A stretch of DNA of 64,000 nt from Dyadobacter frigoris (GTDB taxonomy: Bacteria > Bacteroidota > Bacteroidia > Cytophagales > Spirosomataceae). The translations under genes and the position numbers were made by a program. Position 1 is the stretch's first letter. Every line of letters starts with the position of its first letter. Below the pieces are notes generated by a model, which saw only the letters and a list, made by a program, of their open reading frames with translations, was not told the DNA's origin and ran no database searches. The stretch covers positions 583 to 64,582 of the forward strand of contig NZ_SZVO01000018.1 of the NCBI RefSeq assembly GCF_005280585.1, in the 5' to 3' direction. This document shows positions 24,309-34,152 of this stretch, piece after piece.

Positions 24309-25694
24309 ATGAAGAAAATTTTCTTGTCTGCAATCCTCGCGTTGTACCTTTTTACCAGTGGTAAACTCTACGCTCAACGGGATGTCCTGGCCGGGCGTCT
24401 GGATTCGCTCATGCGGGCGGCCCAGCGAACGGGCGTATTCAATGGTAATGTACTGGTAGTGAAAAAGGGCCAGCTTATCTACAAAGCCGCAATCGGATAT
24501 GCGGATGGAAGTAAAAATTATCCCTTGACACCCGATAAACGTTTCGACATAGGCTCGATTGCCAAAGAATTCAACGGTATAGCGATTATGCTGCTTGCAC
24601 AACAGGGGAAATTGTCATTAACCGACCGTTTGCAAAAGTATTTTCCCGAACTACCTGCCTGGGCCGACAGCGTAGAAATATCCCACCTGCTCAATTACAC
24701 CAGCGGACTACCTGTGAGTTCCGGCAATTCCGATGAAGGGATAAAAAAAGAGCTCATGGCTTTAAAGCATCTGACAAATGTGCCGGGCCGTTCCTATGTC
24801 TATAGTTACAGTAACGTTTATCTGCAGCAGCGGATTATTGAGAAAGTATCCGGGATGCAATATAATTCTTTCATCGAAAAACATATCCTGAAGCCTTGCG
24901 GAATGACGCATACACTAATGGACCTGCCCATTAGTGATACAACGATGGCCATAGCCTTTAACAACAAGTTCGTCAACGAAAAGCCACGTCAGACGCCCAC
25001 GGGTTGGCCCCGCTTGACCATTGACGATCTCTACCGTTTTTTATCCGCAGCCGACAGCTACAAATTAATATCGAAATCATCTATGCAACAGCTGGCGCAG
25101 AGTTTCGGCGAAGGTGAAAGCAGTTTAGGGAATGCAAAGTTTGAAAATGGCGAACTTACCTGGCACCAGCACCACGGTTCCAATTATAATTACGAGGCCC
25201 TGATGACACATGATTTAAAGCAGGATCTTTATGTTATTCTGATGACCAACAACCAGAATTTTAAGGTCAGGCCGTTGACTGAGGCCATCATAGCCGTCCT
25301 GAACCAGAAGCCTTATACCGTACCAAAACGGTCACTGTATCTGGAATTACGCGAAGAGGTGCTGGCTGATTTTAACAATGGTATTGCCTTTTACCGTCTG
25401 GTCAGGGAGCAGAAAAAAGATCAGTATGATTTTTCTTTCGAGATCGGAGACCTGGTCAATACGGGTAAATTTCTCATGCGCCGAAACCGTCCGGACGATG
25501 CCGTCAAACTGTTTCAGCTCGGGCTGCTGCTCGATCTTCAGGATAAAGATTATGCCATAGCCTGTCAGTTCATTGCCGAAGCTTATTCCCAGCAAGGAAA
25601 CCGTGATCTGGCTATTTTATATGCACAAAAGGCGGCCCGAAAAGATCCGGACAACAAGATTGTCCAGTCATTTCTCGAACAGGCATTGAAATGA
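24309..25694 (+). CDS. Beta-lactamase-family serine hydrolase with TPR-like C-terminus
   Basis: A 461-residue exported protein (signal peptide MKKIFLSAILALYLFTSG, cleavage near residue 22). Residues 25-335 form a class C beta-lactamase/PBP-type domain: catalytic S83-x-x-K86 in DIGSIAKEF, a tyrosine motif Y-S-N in YSYSNVYL, and a third-motif candidate HHGSN. Residues 350-461 look like TPR helices (DDAVKLFQLGLLLDLQDKDY, QGNRDLAILYAQKAARKDP). Such proteins are esterases or peptidases of unknown substrate rather than proven resistance enzymes. It is isolated, but shares the upstream promoter design of the permease operons, hinting at co-regulation. Confidence 0.88.
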   Translation: MKKIFLSAILALYLFTSGKLYAQRDVLAGRLDSLMRAAQRTGVFNGNVLVVKKGQLIYKAAIGYADGSKNYPLTPDKRFDIGSIAKEFNGIAIMLLAQQGKLSLTDRLQKYFPELPAWADSVEISHLLNYTSGLPVSSGNSDEGIKKELMALKHLTNVPGRSYVYSYSNVYLQQRIIEKVSGMQYNSFIEKHILKPCGMTHTLMDLPISDTTMAIAFNNKFVNEKPRQTPTGWPRLTIDDLYRFLSAADSYKLISKSSMQQLAQSFGEGESSLGNAKFENGELTWHQHHGSNYNYEALMTHDLKQDLYVILMTNNQNFKVRPLTEAIIAVLNQKPYTVPKRSLYLELREEVLADFNNGIAFYRLVREQKKDQYDFSFEIGDLVNTGKFLMRRNRPDDAVKLFQLGLLLDLQDKDYAIACQFIAEAYSQQGNRDLAILYAQKAARKDPDNKIVQSFLEQALK

Positions 25695-25916
25695 TCGGCG
25701 CTGCACCGGACTAACTAATCACCACTTGACAAGTATGTAACTATCTATATTTAAGTAATTTAAATTATATATTTTGTTGTTATTCTGTAAAATTTGTTGG
25801 TTTTGGAATCAAAATCTTGCAGAATAAAGCTAGCAAGGCCGAAACAAACACAGTAGTAGAGTTTCCTTTTACCTGGTCTAAAAGAGCAACTATCAAGTAA
25901 ACATCCTCTGTATTTC

Positions 25917-26300
25917 CTGGCAAATCAGGTGGACTGGTCTTTTTTTGATGGGCACGTCAAAAAGCATTATAAAGAAGATTCTGGACGGCCGACTCTGTCG
26001 ATCCGGTTGGTGGTATCCTTATTAATTTCAAAGCATGTGCGGAACCTGAGCGATGAAAACATTGTAGAGCAGTGGGCTGAAAAAGCTTATTATCAATATT
26101 TTAACGGTGATTAGTTTTTTACTCCCGGTCCACCTTGTGAGGCAAGTGGCCTTGCTGGTTTTCGTAACCGGATTGGAGCAGAAGGAATAGAATTGATTTT
26201 AAAGGAAAGCATTCGCATTAACGGTAAGGATGAAAAGGAAGACAGGGCAAGTATAGATACGACTGTTCAGGAGAAAAATATATTTTATTGGGTGATAGTT
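25917..26300 (+). pseudogene. IS5-family transposase remnant
   Basis: The frame reads QVDWSFFDGHVKKHYKEDSG...LVVSLLISKHVRNLSDENIVEQWAEKAYYQYFNGD, a stop, then FFTPGPPCEASGLAGFRNRIG and DTTVQEKNI, the N-terminal half of an IS5-type transposase up to the first catalytic D. It is stopped at 26112 and lacks the rest. No ends are visible. Confidence 0.65.
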
Positions 26301-26391
26301 AACAATTTGGGCACAACCTGTTTGTTGAATGCTTTTTACATCAATGCTAAGGATGATATTACTTTAAATTTCAGTGGTACCTGCAAAAACT

Positions 26392-26426
26392 GTCCGAATT
26401 TTAATCCAAAACGTCCATTTTCGAAC
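26392..26426 (+). promoter_or_regulatory. Paired GTYC-N6-GAAC activator-type sites before PadR 3
   Basis: GTCCGAATTTTAAT (26392-26405, imperfect right half) and GTCCATTTTCGAAC (26413-26426) start 21 bp apart, 54 bp upstream of the -24/-12 element. The surrounding sequence differs from the copies at 13.9 and 34.5 kb, so conservation of the sites is informative. Confidence 0.55.
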
Positions 26427-26479
26427 GTTTGAATATTGTTTATCCACTTAAATTTCATTGCAAAGCAATATTTAGATCA

Positions 26480-26495
26480 TGGCATACTATTTGTT
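26480..26495 (+). promoter_or_regulatory. Sigma-54-like promoter of the PadR 3-permease operon
   Basis: TGGCATACTATTTGTT, with core identical to that at 6944. The PadR start codon is about 95 bp downstream. Confidence 0.45.
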
Positions 26496-26588
26496 ATACA
26501 TTTACAGAACTAATAAACTTGCGTTTATAAATCGCTTATAATTCGGGAAAAGCGCTAATTAATCCGGTTAAATGCATACATAAGTTTT

Positions 26589-26915
26589 ATGAAAGGGACA
26601 TACCTGGGTGAATTCGAAGAAATTGTACTGCTTGCCGTAGCGATACTGGCAGGCGGTGCTTATGGAGCGGCCATTACTAATGAGATCGAACAGCAAATGG
26701 GCCGTACCGTAAACCTGGGCGCAGTCCATGCGGCCCTGCATCGCCTGGAAGAGAAGGGTTTGGTAGCATCGCAAATGGGTGGCGCTACCAAAGAACGAGG
26801 GGGAAGACGTAAGCGTTTTTTTCTGGTTACTGCCCCTGGAATCAAGGCACTGAAAAACATTCGTCAAGTCCGTAACCAAATGTGGGATGATATTCCTAGA
26901 CCTGCCGGAGCATGA
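26589..26915 (+). CDS. PadR-family transcriptional regulator (third copy)
   Basis: A 108-residue winged-helix protein (MKGTYLGEFEEIVLLAVAIL; AVHAALHRLEEKGLVASQ; GGRRKRFFLVTAPG). It is a diverged relative of the PadR genes at 14054 and 34649. Its stop codon overlaps the start of the next permease by 4 bp (ATGA), indicating translational coupling and a fixed PadR-permease pair. Confidence 0.9.
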   Translation: MKGTYLGEFEEIVLLAVAILAGGAYGAAITNEIEQQMGRTVNLGAVHAALHRLEEKGLVASQMGGATKERGGRRKRFFLVTAPGIKALKNIRQVRNQMWDDIPRPAGA

Positions 26916-29505
26916 AAGATGACCAGCGTATCAAGCCTCCGAAATGGGCCAACAAGCTTCTTCATTTATTCTGTGCTTCACATTTGGTAGAAGAGATCGA
27001 AGGAGACCTGCACGAGTTGTTCGAAGAACGTGTGCAGTACGCTGGCGAACAAAAAGCCCGCTTTCGGTATATAATAGATGTTTTTAGTTTGATAAGACCA
27101 TTTGCCATAAAAGAAAAAGAATCTCTGTATCCAAAGCCACCTTTATTTCAACAAGCCATGTTAAAAAATAACTTCAAAATTGCATTTAGAAACCTTTGGA
27201 AACACAGGACCTTTTCATTTATTAATGTGACTGGACTCAGCGTAGGCATGTCAGCATGTTTTCTGATTGCCATGTACGTTCACTTTGAGCTGACTTATGA
27301 TGCATTTAACAAAAAGGCCGACCGTATTTACAGATTGGCAACGGATTTGAAAACGCCATCGGAAACGCTCAATTACAGCATCAGTTCCTGGGCATTTGCT
27401 CCTAATCTGAAAAATGAATTCCCGGAAGTTGAAGCCTTTACAAGACTTGCGACCAGAAATTATCTTGTAAGAAAAGGGGATCTTAAATTCAAAGAAGAAA
27501 AGACCGTCTTTGCAGACAGTTCTCTTTATGAGGTTTTTGATTTTGTATTGATAAAAGGAAATCCGCAAACTGCTTTAAAGGGTCAAATGAGCGTAGTTTT
27601 CACTGAAAAGACTGCCAAGAAATATTTTGCAGATGCTGATCCGATGGGGCAGACCCTGCTTTTGGGTGACGAGGGTATTCCCGCAATTGTTACCGGTGTG
27701 ATGCAGGATCTTCCGGCAAATTCTCAAATCAAGGGCGATATCTTCGTTTCGATGAGCTCTTATACACAACGTTTCAACAAAGGGGTAGATGAGAATTGGG
27801 GCGATTTTGGTGCGATAACGTATTTGCTACTCAAACCAGGCGCTGATCCAGGTAAATTTTCAACTAAATTTCCGGCTTTTCTCGAAAACCATGCCGGGAA
27901 AATGATGCGGGAACAGCAAATGAAGATCTCACTGATCATGGAACCATTGCTGGACGTTTATCTGCATTCAGCACGTGAAGCAGAGGAATCCGGAAACATC
28001 AGTAATGTGTACATATTTTCAGTCGTCGCCATTTTTATCCTGCTTATTGCGTGTATTAATTTTGTTAACCTCACTACGGCGCGTTCGGTTGAAAGAGCCA
28101 GGGAAGTGGGGGTCAGGAAAGCAGTGGGTGCACCGCGATCAGTTTTAACCAGGCAGTTTATCATTGAGTCCGTGCTGTTATGTTTGATTGCCTTTGTTTT
28201 TGCCGTATTGTTATCGGCTATTTCCATACCATTCTTCAACGAACTTTCAGGGAAAATTATAAGCAATGGAGTTATTGAAAGTATGCCATTTGTGGGCGGG
28301 CTGTTTATAGTTGCCGTACTAATTGGGTGCATTGCAGGAATTTACCCGGCGTTCGTGCTGTCATCTTTTGATCCTGTTGTTGTTCTTAAAGGACGGTTTT
28401 CTACAAGTGCAAAGGGAATTATGTTACGAAAGGGCTTAGTAACCGCTCAGTTTTCCATTTCGATAGCATTGATCATCGCTACTATTGTTGTATATACCCA
28501 GGTCGATTTTATGCGCAGTCGTGATCTTGGCTTTTCCAAGGATCAGATGTTGGTTATTTCGGCCGAGACAGGAGCGAAACGTAACGCATTCCAGGAATCT
28601 TTGCTCAGTTTGAGTGGTGTGAAATCAACAGCCGCTTCGACCCGTGTGCCTGGATCAAAGAGCAATCAGGCTTATTCTGAGATGGAAAATGTAAAAGGCG
28701 AGATGCAAACCGGTAATCTGGAAGTGTATAGCGTGGATTTTAATTTCATTCAGCAATTCGGTTTGAAAGTCGTAGCCGGAAGGACCTTTTCGAAATCTTT
28801 TGGTTCTGATAGTTCAAAAGCATTGGTCATTAACGAAGCAGCTGCAAAAATGCTTGGTTATCAGGCACCCCAGGAAGCTGTTGGTAAAAAATATAAGCAA
28901 TGGGGCCGTGAGGGAGTCATTATTGGCGTGGTTAAAGACTTTCATTTCAAATCTTTACAAGAAAATATCACACCGCTCACATTCCGCTTTCTTGACTGGT
29001 GGAATGGCAATCAGGTTTCGGTTAAAATAAGTGGCGGAAATTTTAAAAACACACTTGCCAGCATTGAAAACCAATGGAAGCTGCAAAACCCGGATCGTCC
29101 GTTTAGTTATTATTTTATGGATGAATTTTTTGACCGGCAATACGGCAGCGACGAACGATTTGAAAAGCTTTTTTTTGATTTTTCCATTCTCGCAATCTTC
29201 ATTTCTTGTCTGGGTTTGCTTGGATTGGCTTCATACACAACCACGCAACGTACCAAAGAAATCGGTGTTCGAAAAGTGATGGGTGCATCTACGGGAAGTA
29301 TTGTCAGGCTTTTATCATAGCGTCGCCTTTGGCATGGTATGGAATGAATACCTGGCTTAAAAAATTTGCTTATCAGACGGATATCCAATGGTGGGTTTTT
29401 GCAATTGCCGCTATCCTTTCCGTAACTATTGCTTTCGCAACGATTAGTTTTCAGAGTATCAAGGCTGCGTTAATGAATCCTATTCAAAGTTTGAAAACAG
29501 AGTAA
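26912..29505 (+). pseudogene. Prefix-domain FtsX-type permease with a small deletion near its end
   Basis: The frame from ATG 26912 covers 802 codons: a prefix domain (CASHLVEEIEGDLHELFEERV...RFRYIIDVFSLIRPF), two periplasmic cores and FtsX blocks. It stops at 29320 just after VMGASTGSIVRLLS. The missing end is present in another frame downstream: SPLAWYGMNTWLKKFAYQ...SFQSIKAALMNPIQSLKTE to 29505. Compared with the sister permeases about a dozen codons (KDF-type helix start) are deleted, with a frame change. The product would lack the last two transmembrane helices, so it is probably inactive. Confidence 0.8.
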
Positions 29506-29882
29506 AAGGGCTTATTTTTCGTTGCAGATGTGGAAAAAGGCTTGGACAACTCCAGTAGTCCAAAACTTATCCACCTTGTGAATGTACCAGATATCGCCTG
29601 TTACCAAATATGCGTGTACCAACACCGAGAGATTCATTGACCAGCTGGCCGGGCTGTTGGAACTTGCCGAGAAAATTTTCGATAAGCAGCTCCACTGAGA
29701 TAATGCAGGCTGCCTTGCCGCACGTCCAAAACTGGCTCGATCACTGACAAAATATAATGGTGCTACTATCTCTTACAACAAAGAATTTACTTTATTATGC
29801 CATGCCAAAATTCCAATACATTGGAGCGTCTTATCCCAACAACATAGTTGGCTTGGTTGAGAAACGTTGACGACTTCGATGT
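29506..29882. other. Remnant stretch after the truncated permease
   Basis: No intact gene. At 29630-29698 a 22-codon frame ends LAGLLELAEKIFDKQLH, similar to the tail at 22943-23011. Nothing else is recognisable before the terminator. Confidence 0.35.
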
Positions 29883-29926
29883 AAAACAGGTCAATCCAGC
29901 TTGATGAAGCTGAATTGACCTGTTTT
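29883..29926. terminator. Strong bidirectional terminator
   Basis: A 20-bp stem (19 matches) with a GATG loop; the left arm begins AAAACAGGTCAAT and the right arm ends ATTGACCTGTTTT. A-run on one side and T-run on the other make it work in both directions. It would end azoreductase transcription on the minus strand. Confidence 0.8.
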
Positions 29927-30005
29927 AAAGATTGACATAGTTTAATAAAATCATTGATTTATTTAATGATTTTTTATGTGCTCATCCGTCAATCCAAAGA
30001 AGATT

Positions 30006-30608
30006 TTAATCAATCTTTATACTGTCAATGGCTTTTTCCATCGCATGCTCTTTTACGTCCGGGACTTTTAAACCTTCAGCTCGGAAAACCGTAAGGTCTG
30101 TCATGCCCAAAAAGCCAAGGAAAGCCTTAAGATAAGGAGCAACAAAGTCATTAGCTTTACCTGGGCCTTCCGAAAAAATACCACCGGAAGACATTGCTAC
30201 ATAAACCTTCTTCCCGGTAACCTTGCCGACAGGGCCATTTTTCCCATACCCAAATGTTATTCCGGCCCTTGTAACATGGTCGATCCATGCTTTTAGTGCT
30301 GTATGGATGGTAAAGTTGATAAGCGGCGCACCAATAACGATGATGTCTACAGCCAATAACTGTTTAACCAGCTCATCAGAAAAGCGAATGGATTCTTTTT
30401 CCTCGGCTGTAAGCTGATCTCCGGGAATAAAGAATGTACGAAGGACAGCTGGGTTAAGATGCGGGATTTCCGTATCAACCAGATTTAACTCTTCAACTTT
30501 ACTGTCCGGATACTTATCCTGAATTTTTTCAATAATTGCGTGGCCGAGCTTGATGCTGTAAGACTCATTACCTTGTAGGCTTGAGATTAAATGAAGGATG
30601 CGTTTCAT
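30006..30608 (-). CDS. azoR: FMN-dependent NADH-azoreductase
   Basis: A 200-residue flavodoxin-fold quinone/azo-compound reductase. Visible family motifs: the FMN phosphate loop SSLQGNESYS at residues 9-18, IVIGAPLINFTIHTALKAWIDHVTRAGITF at about 91-120 (the P-x-x-N-F-x-x-P-x-x-L-K-x-x-I-D-x-x-x-R-x-G-x-T-F pattern of AzoR) and MSSGGIFSEGP near 139. It uses NADH to reduce quinones or azo bonds two electrons at a time. It is divergent from an HxlR regulator gene, the usual arrangement for electrophile- or quinone-induced reductases. Confidence 0.88.
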   Translation of the reverse strand: MKRILHLISSLQGNESYSIKLGHAIIEKIQDKYPDSKVEELNLVDTEIPHLNPAVLRTFFIPGDQLTAEEKESIRFSDELVKQLLAVDIIVIGAPLINFTIHTALKAWIDHVTRAGITFGYGKNGPVGKVTGKKVYVAMSSGGIFSEGPGKANDFVAPYLKAFLGFLGMTDLTVFRAEGLKVPDVKEHAMEKAIDSIKID

Positions 30609-30773
30609 AAGAAATTATATTAATTACTATAACTTTTAAATTTCGAGGTAATGGACGGGCAGCGTAACATTGAGTATTTAGTCACCGGCTTATTCTTTTT
30701 GTTACGATGCAAGCTTTCTACGCTCGAATGATCATTGACAAAAGTATTGTTACGAAGTGATCAAAAGTTAGTA

Positions 30774-30797
30774 GTTACCCAAAGGAAAGCGGTTACC
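30774..30797. promoter_or_regulatory. Possible HxlR operator in the azoR-hxlR intergenic region
   Basis: GTTACC occurs at 30774-30779 and 30792-30797 (starts 18 bp apart), with a related GTTACG at 30749. They lie 30-75 bp before the HxlR start and 140-190 bp before azoR. Only the repetition is seen; binding is a guess. Confidence 0.3.
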
Positions 30798-30824
30798 TTT
30801 AGGAATGTGCTTATCTTTGTAACT

Positions 30825-31208
30825 ATGAAAATCACAGTAGATGACACGCTTCCGGGCATTGCAGAATGTGCCGGTTCGCTTAAAAATGTAGTTGATGCGC
30901 TGTACGTGCTTAACGGAAAATGGAAGCTGCCTTTGATCCTTAGCCTGGTGCAGTCTTCGAAGCGTTTTAATGAAATTCAAAATGAGATTGGTGGGATTTC
31001 CTCCAAAATATTAGCTAAAGAGCTAAAGCATTTGGAATTGAATGATTTTATCACACGCAACGTATATCCAACCACGCCAGTAACCATCAGGTATGAAGCG
31101 ACTGACTACAGTCGAACTTTGCAAAACGTAATGAGGGAACTCAGTGCATGGGGTGGACAACACCGGGAAAAGGTGAAGCAAAGTATGCGGAAACAACCAC
31201 AAGTGTGA
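30825..31208 (+). CDS. HxlR-family transcriptional regulator
   Basis: A 127-residue winged-helix regulator. Starting at ATG 30825 it reads MKITVDDTLPGIAECAGSLK, then the family core LNGKWKLPLILSLVQSSKRFNEIQNEIGGISSKILAKELKHLE and a wing (ITRNVYPTTPVTIRYEATDY). The upstream in-frame extension is not conserved in the family. A cysteine at residue 15 and the divergent azoreductase fit the redox- or quinone-sensing type of HxlR/QorR/YodB proteins; that role is inferred. Confidence 0.9.
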   Translation: MKITVDDTLPGIAECAGSLKNVVDALYVLNGKWKLPLILSLVQSSKRFNEIQNEIGGISSKILAKELKHLELNDFITRNVYPTTPVTIRYEATDYSRTLQNVMRELSAWGGQHREKVKQSMRKQPQV

Positions 31209-31222
31209 AATTGGTGCAGTTG

Positions 31223-32137
31223 CTATATTCGATTAAAAGACTTTCTAAAGACGTTCGGTGATAAATTGGTGTAGCGCTTAAATAATTTATTGAAAGACTG
31301 CGGGTGTTCAAAACCCAGTTGGTAAGCGATTTCGGCGATAGTCAGCCGGGTGGTGCCTAAGATCACTTTAGCCTTTTCAATTAGCCTGTCATGGATATGC
31401 TGTTGTGCACTTTGCCCGGTCAGTGACTTGAGCATATCCGTAAGGTACCTTGATGAGACATTGAGATGTTTCGCTACCTCAAGAACCGTAGGTACACCAC
31501 CCAACTGCTCTGCGAAACGACTTGCCAAATAGGTATCCATTTGACTGATCAGGTCATGATGAATTGCTTTGCGGGTAAGGAATTGCCGGTTGTAAAAACG
31601 ATTACTATAATTAAGCAACAATTCGATCAGGGAAACCAGTACATCATGGCTAAAGGTATCAGTACTGTTCTCCAACTCGGAAGCAATGTTTTCAAACAAG
31701 TCAACGAGTACTTTTTTCTCTTTGTCCGAGACGAACAACGCTTCGTTCACTGTGTAAGTGAAGAAACCATACTGGTCAATGTTCTTTCCCAGCTGGTAAT
31801 TGCGGATCAGGTCGGCGTGAAAATATAAGTTATAGCCGTCTTCATAGCAGCTTTCCTCATTCGACATGGTTATTAACTGGTTTGGCGCAAAAAAAGCGAG
31901 GCCGCCTTCCTCGAAGTCATAATAATCCTGACCATATTTCACGTTGCCGTTGAAATCTTCCTTAAATGAAACTTTATAGAAATCAACCAGAAAACTCCGT
32001 CCGGCGTTTTTACGGCTTATTCTGTCGCTATCATATTTCACCAAAGCGACCAAAGGGTGTAACGGTTTAGGCATACCCAAATCCCGCATATACGCTGAGA
32101 TGCTTTCGAAAACGTTGGGCTGCGATTTAACTTTCAT
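31223..32137 (-). CDS. AraC-family transcriptional regulator
   Basis: A 304-residue regulator with a cupin-like N-terminal sensing part (residues 30-120: FEEGGLAFFAPNQLITMSNEE) and two C-terminal helix-turn-helices (residues 205-302: VPTVLEVAKHLNVSSRYLTDMLKSLTGQS and LTIAEIAYQLGFEHPQSFNKLFKRYTNLSPNVFR). The gene ends 15 bp from the convergent HxlR gene and begins 33 bp after a dead NTF2-like gene. Its effector and targets are unknown; it may have controlled the NTF2-like and oxidoreductase genes upstream. Confidence 0.9.
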   Translation of the reverse strand: MKVKSQPNVFESISAYMRDLGMPKPLHPLVALVKYDSDRISRKNAGRSFLVDFYKVSFKEDFNGNVKYGQDYYDFEEGGLAFFAPNQLITMSNEESCYEDGYNLYFHADLIRNYQLGKNIDQYGFFTYTVNEALFVSDKEKKVLVDLFENIASELENSTDTFSHDVLVSLIELLLNYSNRFYNRQFLTRKAIHHDLISQMDTYLASRFAEQLGGVPTVLEVAKHLNVSSRYLTDMLKSLTGQSAQQHIHDRLIEKAKVILGTTRLTIAEIAYQLGFEHPQSFNKLFKRYTNLSPNVFRKSFNRI

Positions 32138-32170
32138 GATTGAGGATAATTTAAGATTTATTTCGTAAAA

Positions 32171-32625
32171 TTAATTGAACCACCTACTAACTTCAGCTTT
32201 CTCCTGCCAGTCGAAATTCCCGATTCTCTTCGCTATCAGCCACCTGCAATTCTCTCGAACATATTCATCCTGATAAGTAGCGCCTATGATGGTCTTTATT
32301 TTTTTGCCATTTTCCATGCCGATCAATGTGACCAGACAGTAGCATGTCCCAGTAGCATGATCGCCATTTATCGTCAGCTTCTGCTGTCCGTTAAAATGGT
32401 ATACAGTTTCGAAATCTTTAAGAAAATCTTCAAACGCCAGCTCTATTTCTTTTCGGCCCATCAGTTTTAATATTGACTTACCTTCGGCAAAGGTTTCTGA
32501 GATGGCGTTTAAAGAAAACAGTTACACTTCACTATGAAAATCTTTCTTATCCGCCAGGATGGAAACGTTATCAGCTAGTTCTTTGAGCGAAGCCCTATCC
32601 GCTAATTCTTGAATACTTATCATTT
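32171..32625 (-). pseudogene. NTF2/SnoaL-like protein, disrupted
   Basis: From ATG 32625 the sequence begins MISIQELADRASLKE, then a two-base insertion near 32581 throws the frame off (expected L-A-D-N-V-S-I-L-A-D). In the shifted frame a TAA stands where ...FHSEV-x-LFSLNAI is expected. The last 96 codons are open from an internal ATG at 32461 (MGRKEIELAFEDFLKDFETVYHFNG..), with an NTF2-like fold pattern (GDHATGTCYCLVTLIG). The short frame may still be translated, but the gene as a unit is broken. Function unknown. Confidence 0.7.
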
Positions 32626-32657
32626 GTGCTTTTAATATATTTTGTGATAAATAGTTA

Positions 32658-32696
32658 AAACAGGAGGCTGTCTGACATAGAGACAGCCTCCTGTTT
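32658..32696. terminator. Intrinsic terminator of the oxidoreductase gene
   Basis: A perfect 16-bp stem, AAACAGGAGGCTGTCT paired with AGACAGCCTCCTGTTT, with a 7-base loop, 2 bp beyond the oxidoreductase stop on the minus strand. GC-rich core with A/T flanks. Confidence 0.8.
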
Positions 32697-32698
32697 AC

Positions 32699-33745
32699 TT
32701 ATACAACGGTGAGTACGATCTTACCTTGGATGTGACCATGGGCAGCTCGTTCATGCGCCTTCCGAGCATCGGCAAGCGGAAACGTGCTGTCGATACCGAC
32801 TCGAACCGTTCCGGCATCGAGCAAGCGACTGAGTTCCGCAAGCTGCGCACCGTTTGAGCGCACCTGGGTAGCGGAGATTGTGACACCCAACTTCTCGGCC
32901 TCCTGGACGCCGGAGAAGCCTAATGGGAATATAGGGAATAATGCGCCGCCACGCTTGAGTGTACGCAAGAAACGACCGGTTGCCGGGCCGCCAACCGAGT
33001 CTATGACGAGATCGATGTCACGGACGACATCCTCGGGTGGGGTCTTGGTGTAGTCGATGAATTTGTCGGCGCCGAGGTCGCGCAAAAACGCCTCGTGCTT
33101 GCCAGATGCCACTGCTATCACTCGCGCGCCCCTCCACTTGGCTATTTGCACCGCGAAGTGACCCACGCCGCCTGCTGCTCCGTTCACGAGAACGGTCTTG
33201 CCCTCAAGCGGTACCGGCTCATGCCTGTCGGGCTGAAGCGGGTTTTGTTCATTGTGCCCTGGTTCGATCAGGAACTGCCACGCGGTGAGACCTGCCATCG
33301 GTGCCCCTGCGGCGTGAACGTGATCGATGCCGGTCGGCTTGAGCGCAACTTCCGACGCTGGCACGCTGACGTACTGGGCATAGGCCTTGCTGGGTCCGAA
33401 GCTGGGAAAGCGAACCATCGAATACACTTGGTCGCCGACGGAGAAGTCCATAACATTATCGGCGACTGCCTCGATGACGCCCGAAATGTCTGTCCCCAGG
33501 ATCACGGGGAAGGGCACCTGTGGCTGCCACTCAGGGGGAAGCATCTTATAACCGTCGCGCAGGTACCAGTCGGGAGGATTGATTCCGACCGCGTGAACGC
33601 GAACGAGCACTTCACCCGACTTGATCTCGGGAATTGGTGCCTCCTCGTAACGCAGTACATCTGGGCCACCAAACTCGTGCAGCCGGATAGCCCTCATCAC
33701 GGGTGCATTTTCAATAATTTCTATTTTGTTTTCAAATTGTTTCAT
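32699..33745 (-). CDS. NADP-dependent zinc-type/quinone oxidoreductase
   Basis: A 348-residue medium-chain dehydrogenase/reductase. N-terminal GroES-like domain (MRAIRLHEFGGPDVLRYEE, VRVHAVGINPPDWYLRDG, VILGTDISGVI) and a Rossmann NADP domain with VNGAAGGVGHFAVQIAKWRGARVI near residues 187-210 (A-A-x-G-G-V-G motif). No structural-zinc cysteine cluster is seen, so it is of the quinone-reductase subtype. Codons are visibly GC-richer than in all neighbours, indicating transfer from a GC-rich donor. The first 16 codons (MKQFENKIEIIENAPV) are AT-rich like the host; an alternative start is the ATG at 33697. Confidence 0.9.
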   Translation of the reverse strand: MKQFENKIEIIENAPVMRAIRLHEFGGPDVLRYEEAPIPEIKSGEVLVRVHAVGINPPDWYLRDGYKMLPPEWQPQVPFPVILGTDISGVIEAVADNVMDFSVGDQVYSMVRFPSFGPSKAYAQYVSVPASEVALKPTGIDHVHAAGAPMAGLTAWQFLIEPGHNEQNPLQPDRHEPVPLEGKTVLVNGAAGGVGHFAVQIAKWRGARVIAVASGKHEAFLRDLGADKFIDYTKTPPEDVVRDIDLVIDSVGGPATGRFLRTLKRGGALFPIFPLGFSGVQEAEKLGVTISATQVRSNGAQLAELSRLLDAGTVRVGIDSTFPLADARKAHERAAHGHIQGKIVLTVV

Positions 33746-34152
33746 CTTTTCGCACTTTTATCCCGTAAATTTTTATTCAAGAATTGGTTTCATTGGGATA
33801 ACAGAAAAAGATTGAACTTCATCGGGTTTGCCATGGATATCCCGATATATTAACTCCCAGAATTCATTCTTTACTAAAAGAACCTCTTTCTTCTTGTGTA
33901 GTACAAAGGTCCGTAAAGATGTTAATCAAAAATTAGCCTAAACTGTAAAAAGTGTAGTCAGAATTCCCGGTACTGAACAAGTAAGAAAAGGCAAAGAAAG
34001 ATTCGTCAGATAAGAAACAGGGAGCTGAACGTAACTGAACCATTGAAGAGGTATCGTTAAACTTCGGCAAGAAGCTGTTGGAACCGTAGTCGATTTCGGA
34101 ACTTGGGATAAATGCCCGGGAACAGTAATCTATCGTTGTCTGGGTACTGATG
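33746..34152. other. Intergenic stretch, decayed DNA
   Basis: About 400 bp upstream of the oxidoreductase. Apart from its promoter region no gene is recognised. The last part probably belongs to the same lost element as the reverse-transcriptase fragment that follows. Confidence 0.35.

Noticed and set aside
33095-33853. 252-codon plus-strand frame opposite the oxidoreductase
   Set aside because: Antisense to a clear GC-rich enzyme gene. High GC makes long antisense frames common, and no family pattern is seen.
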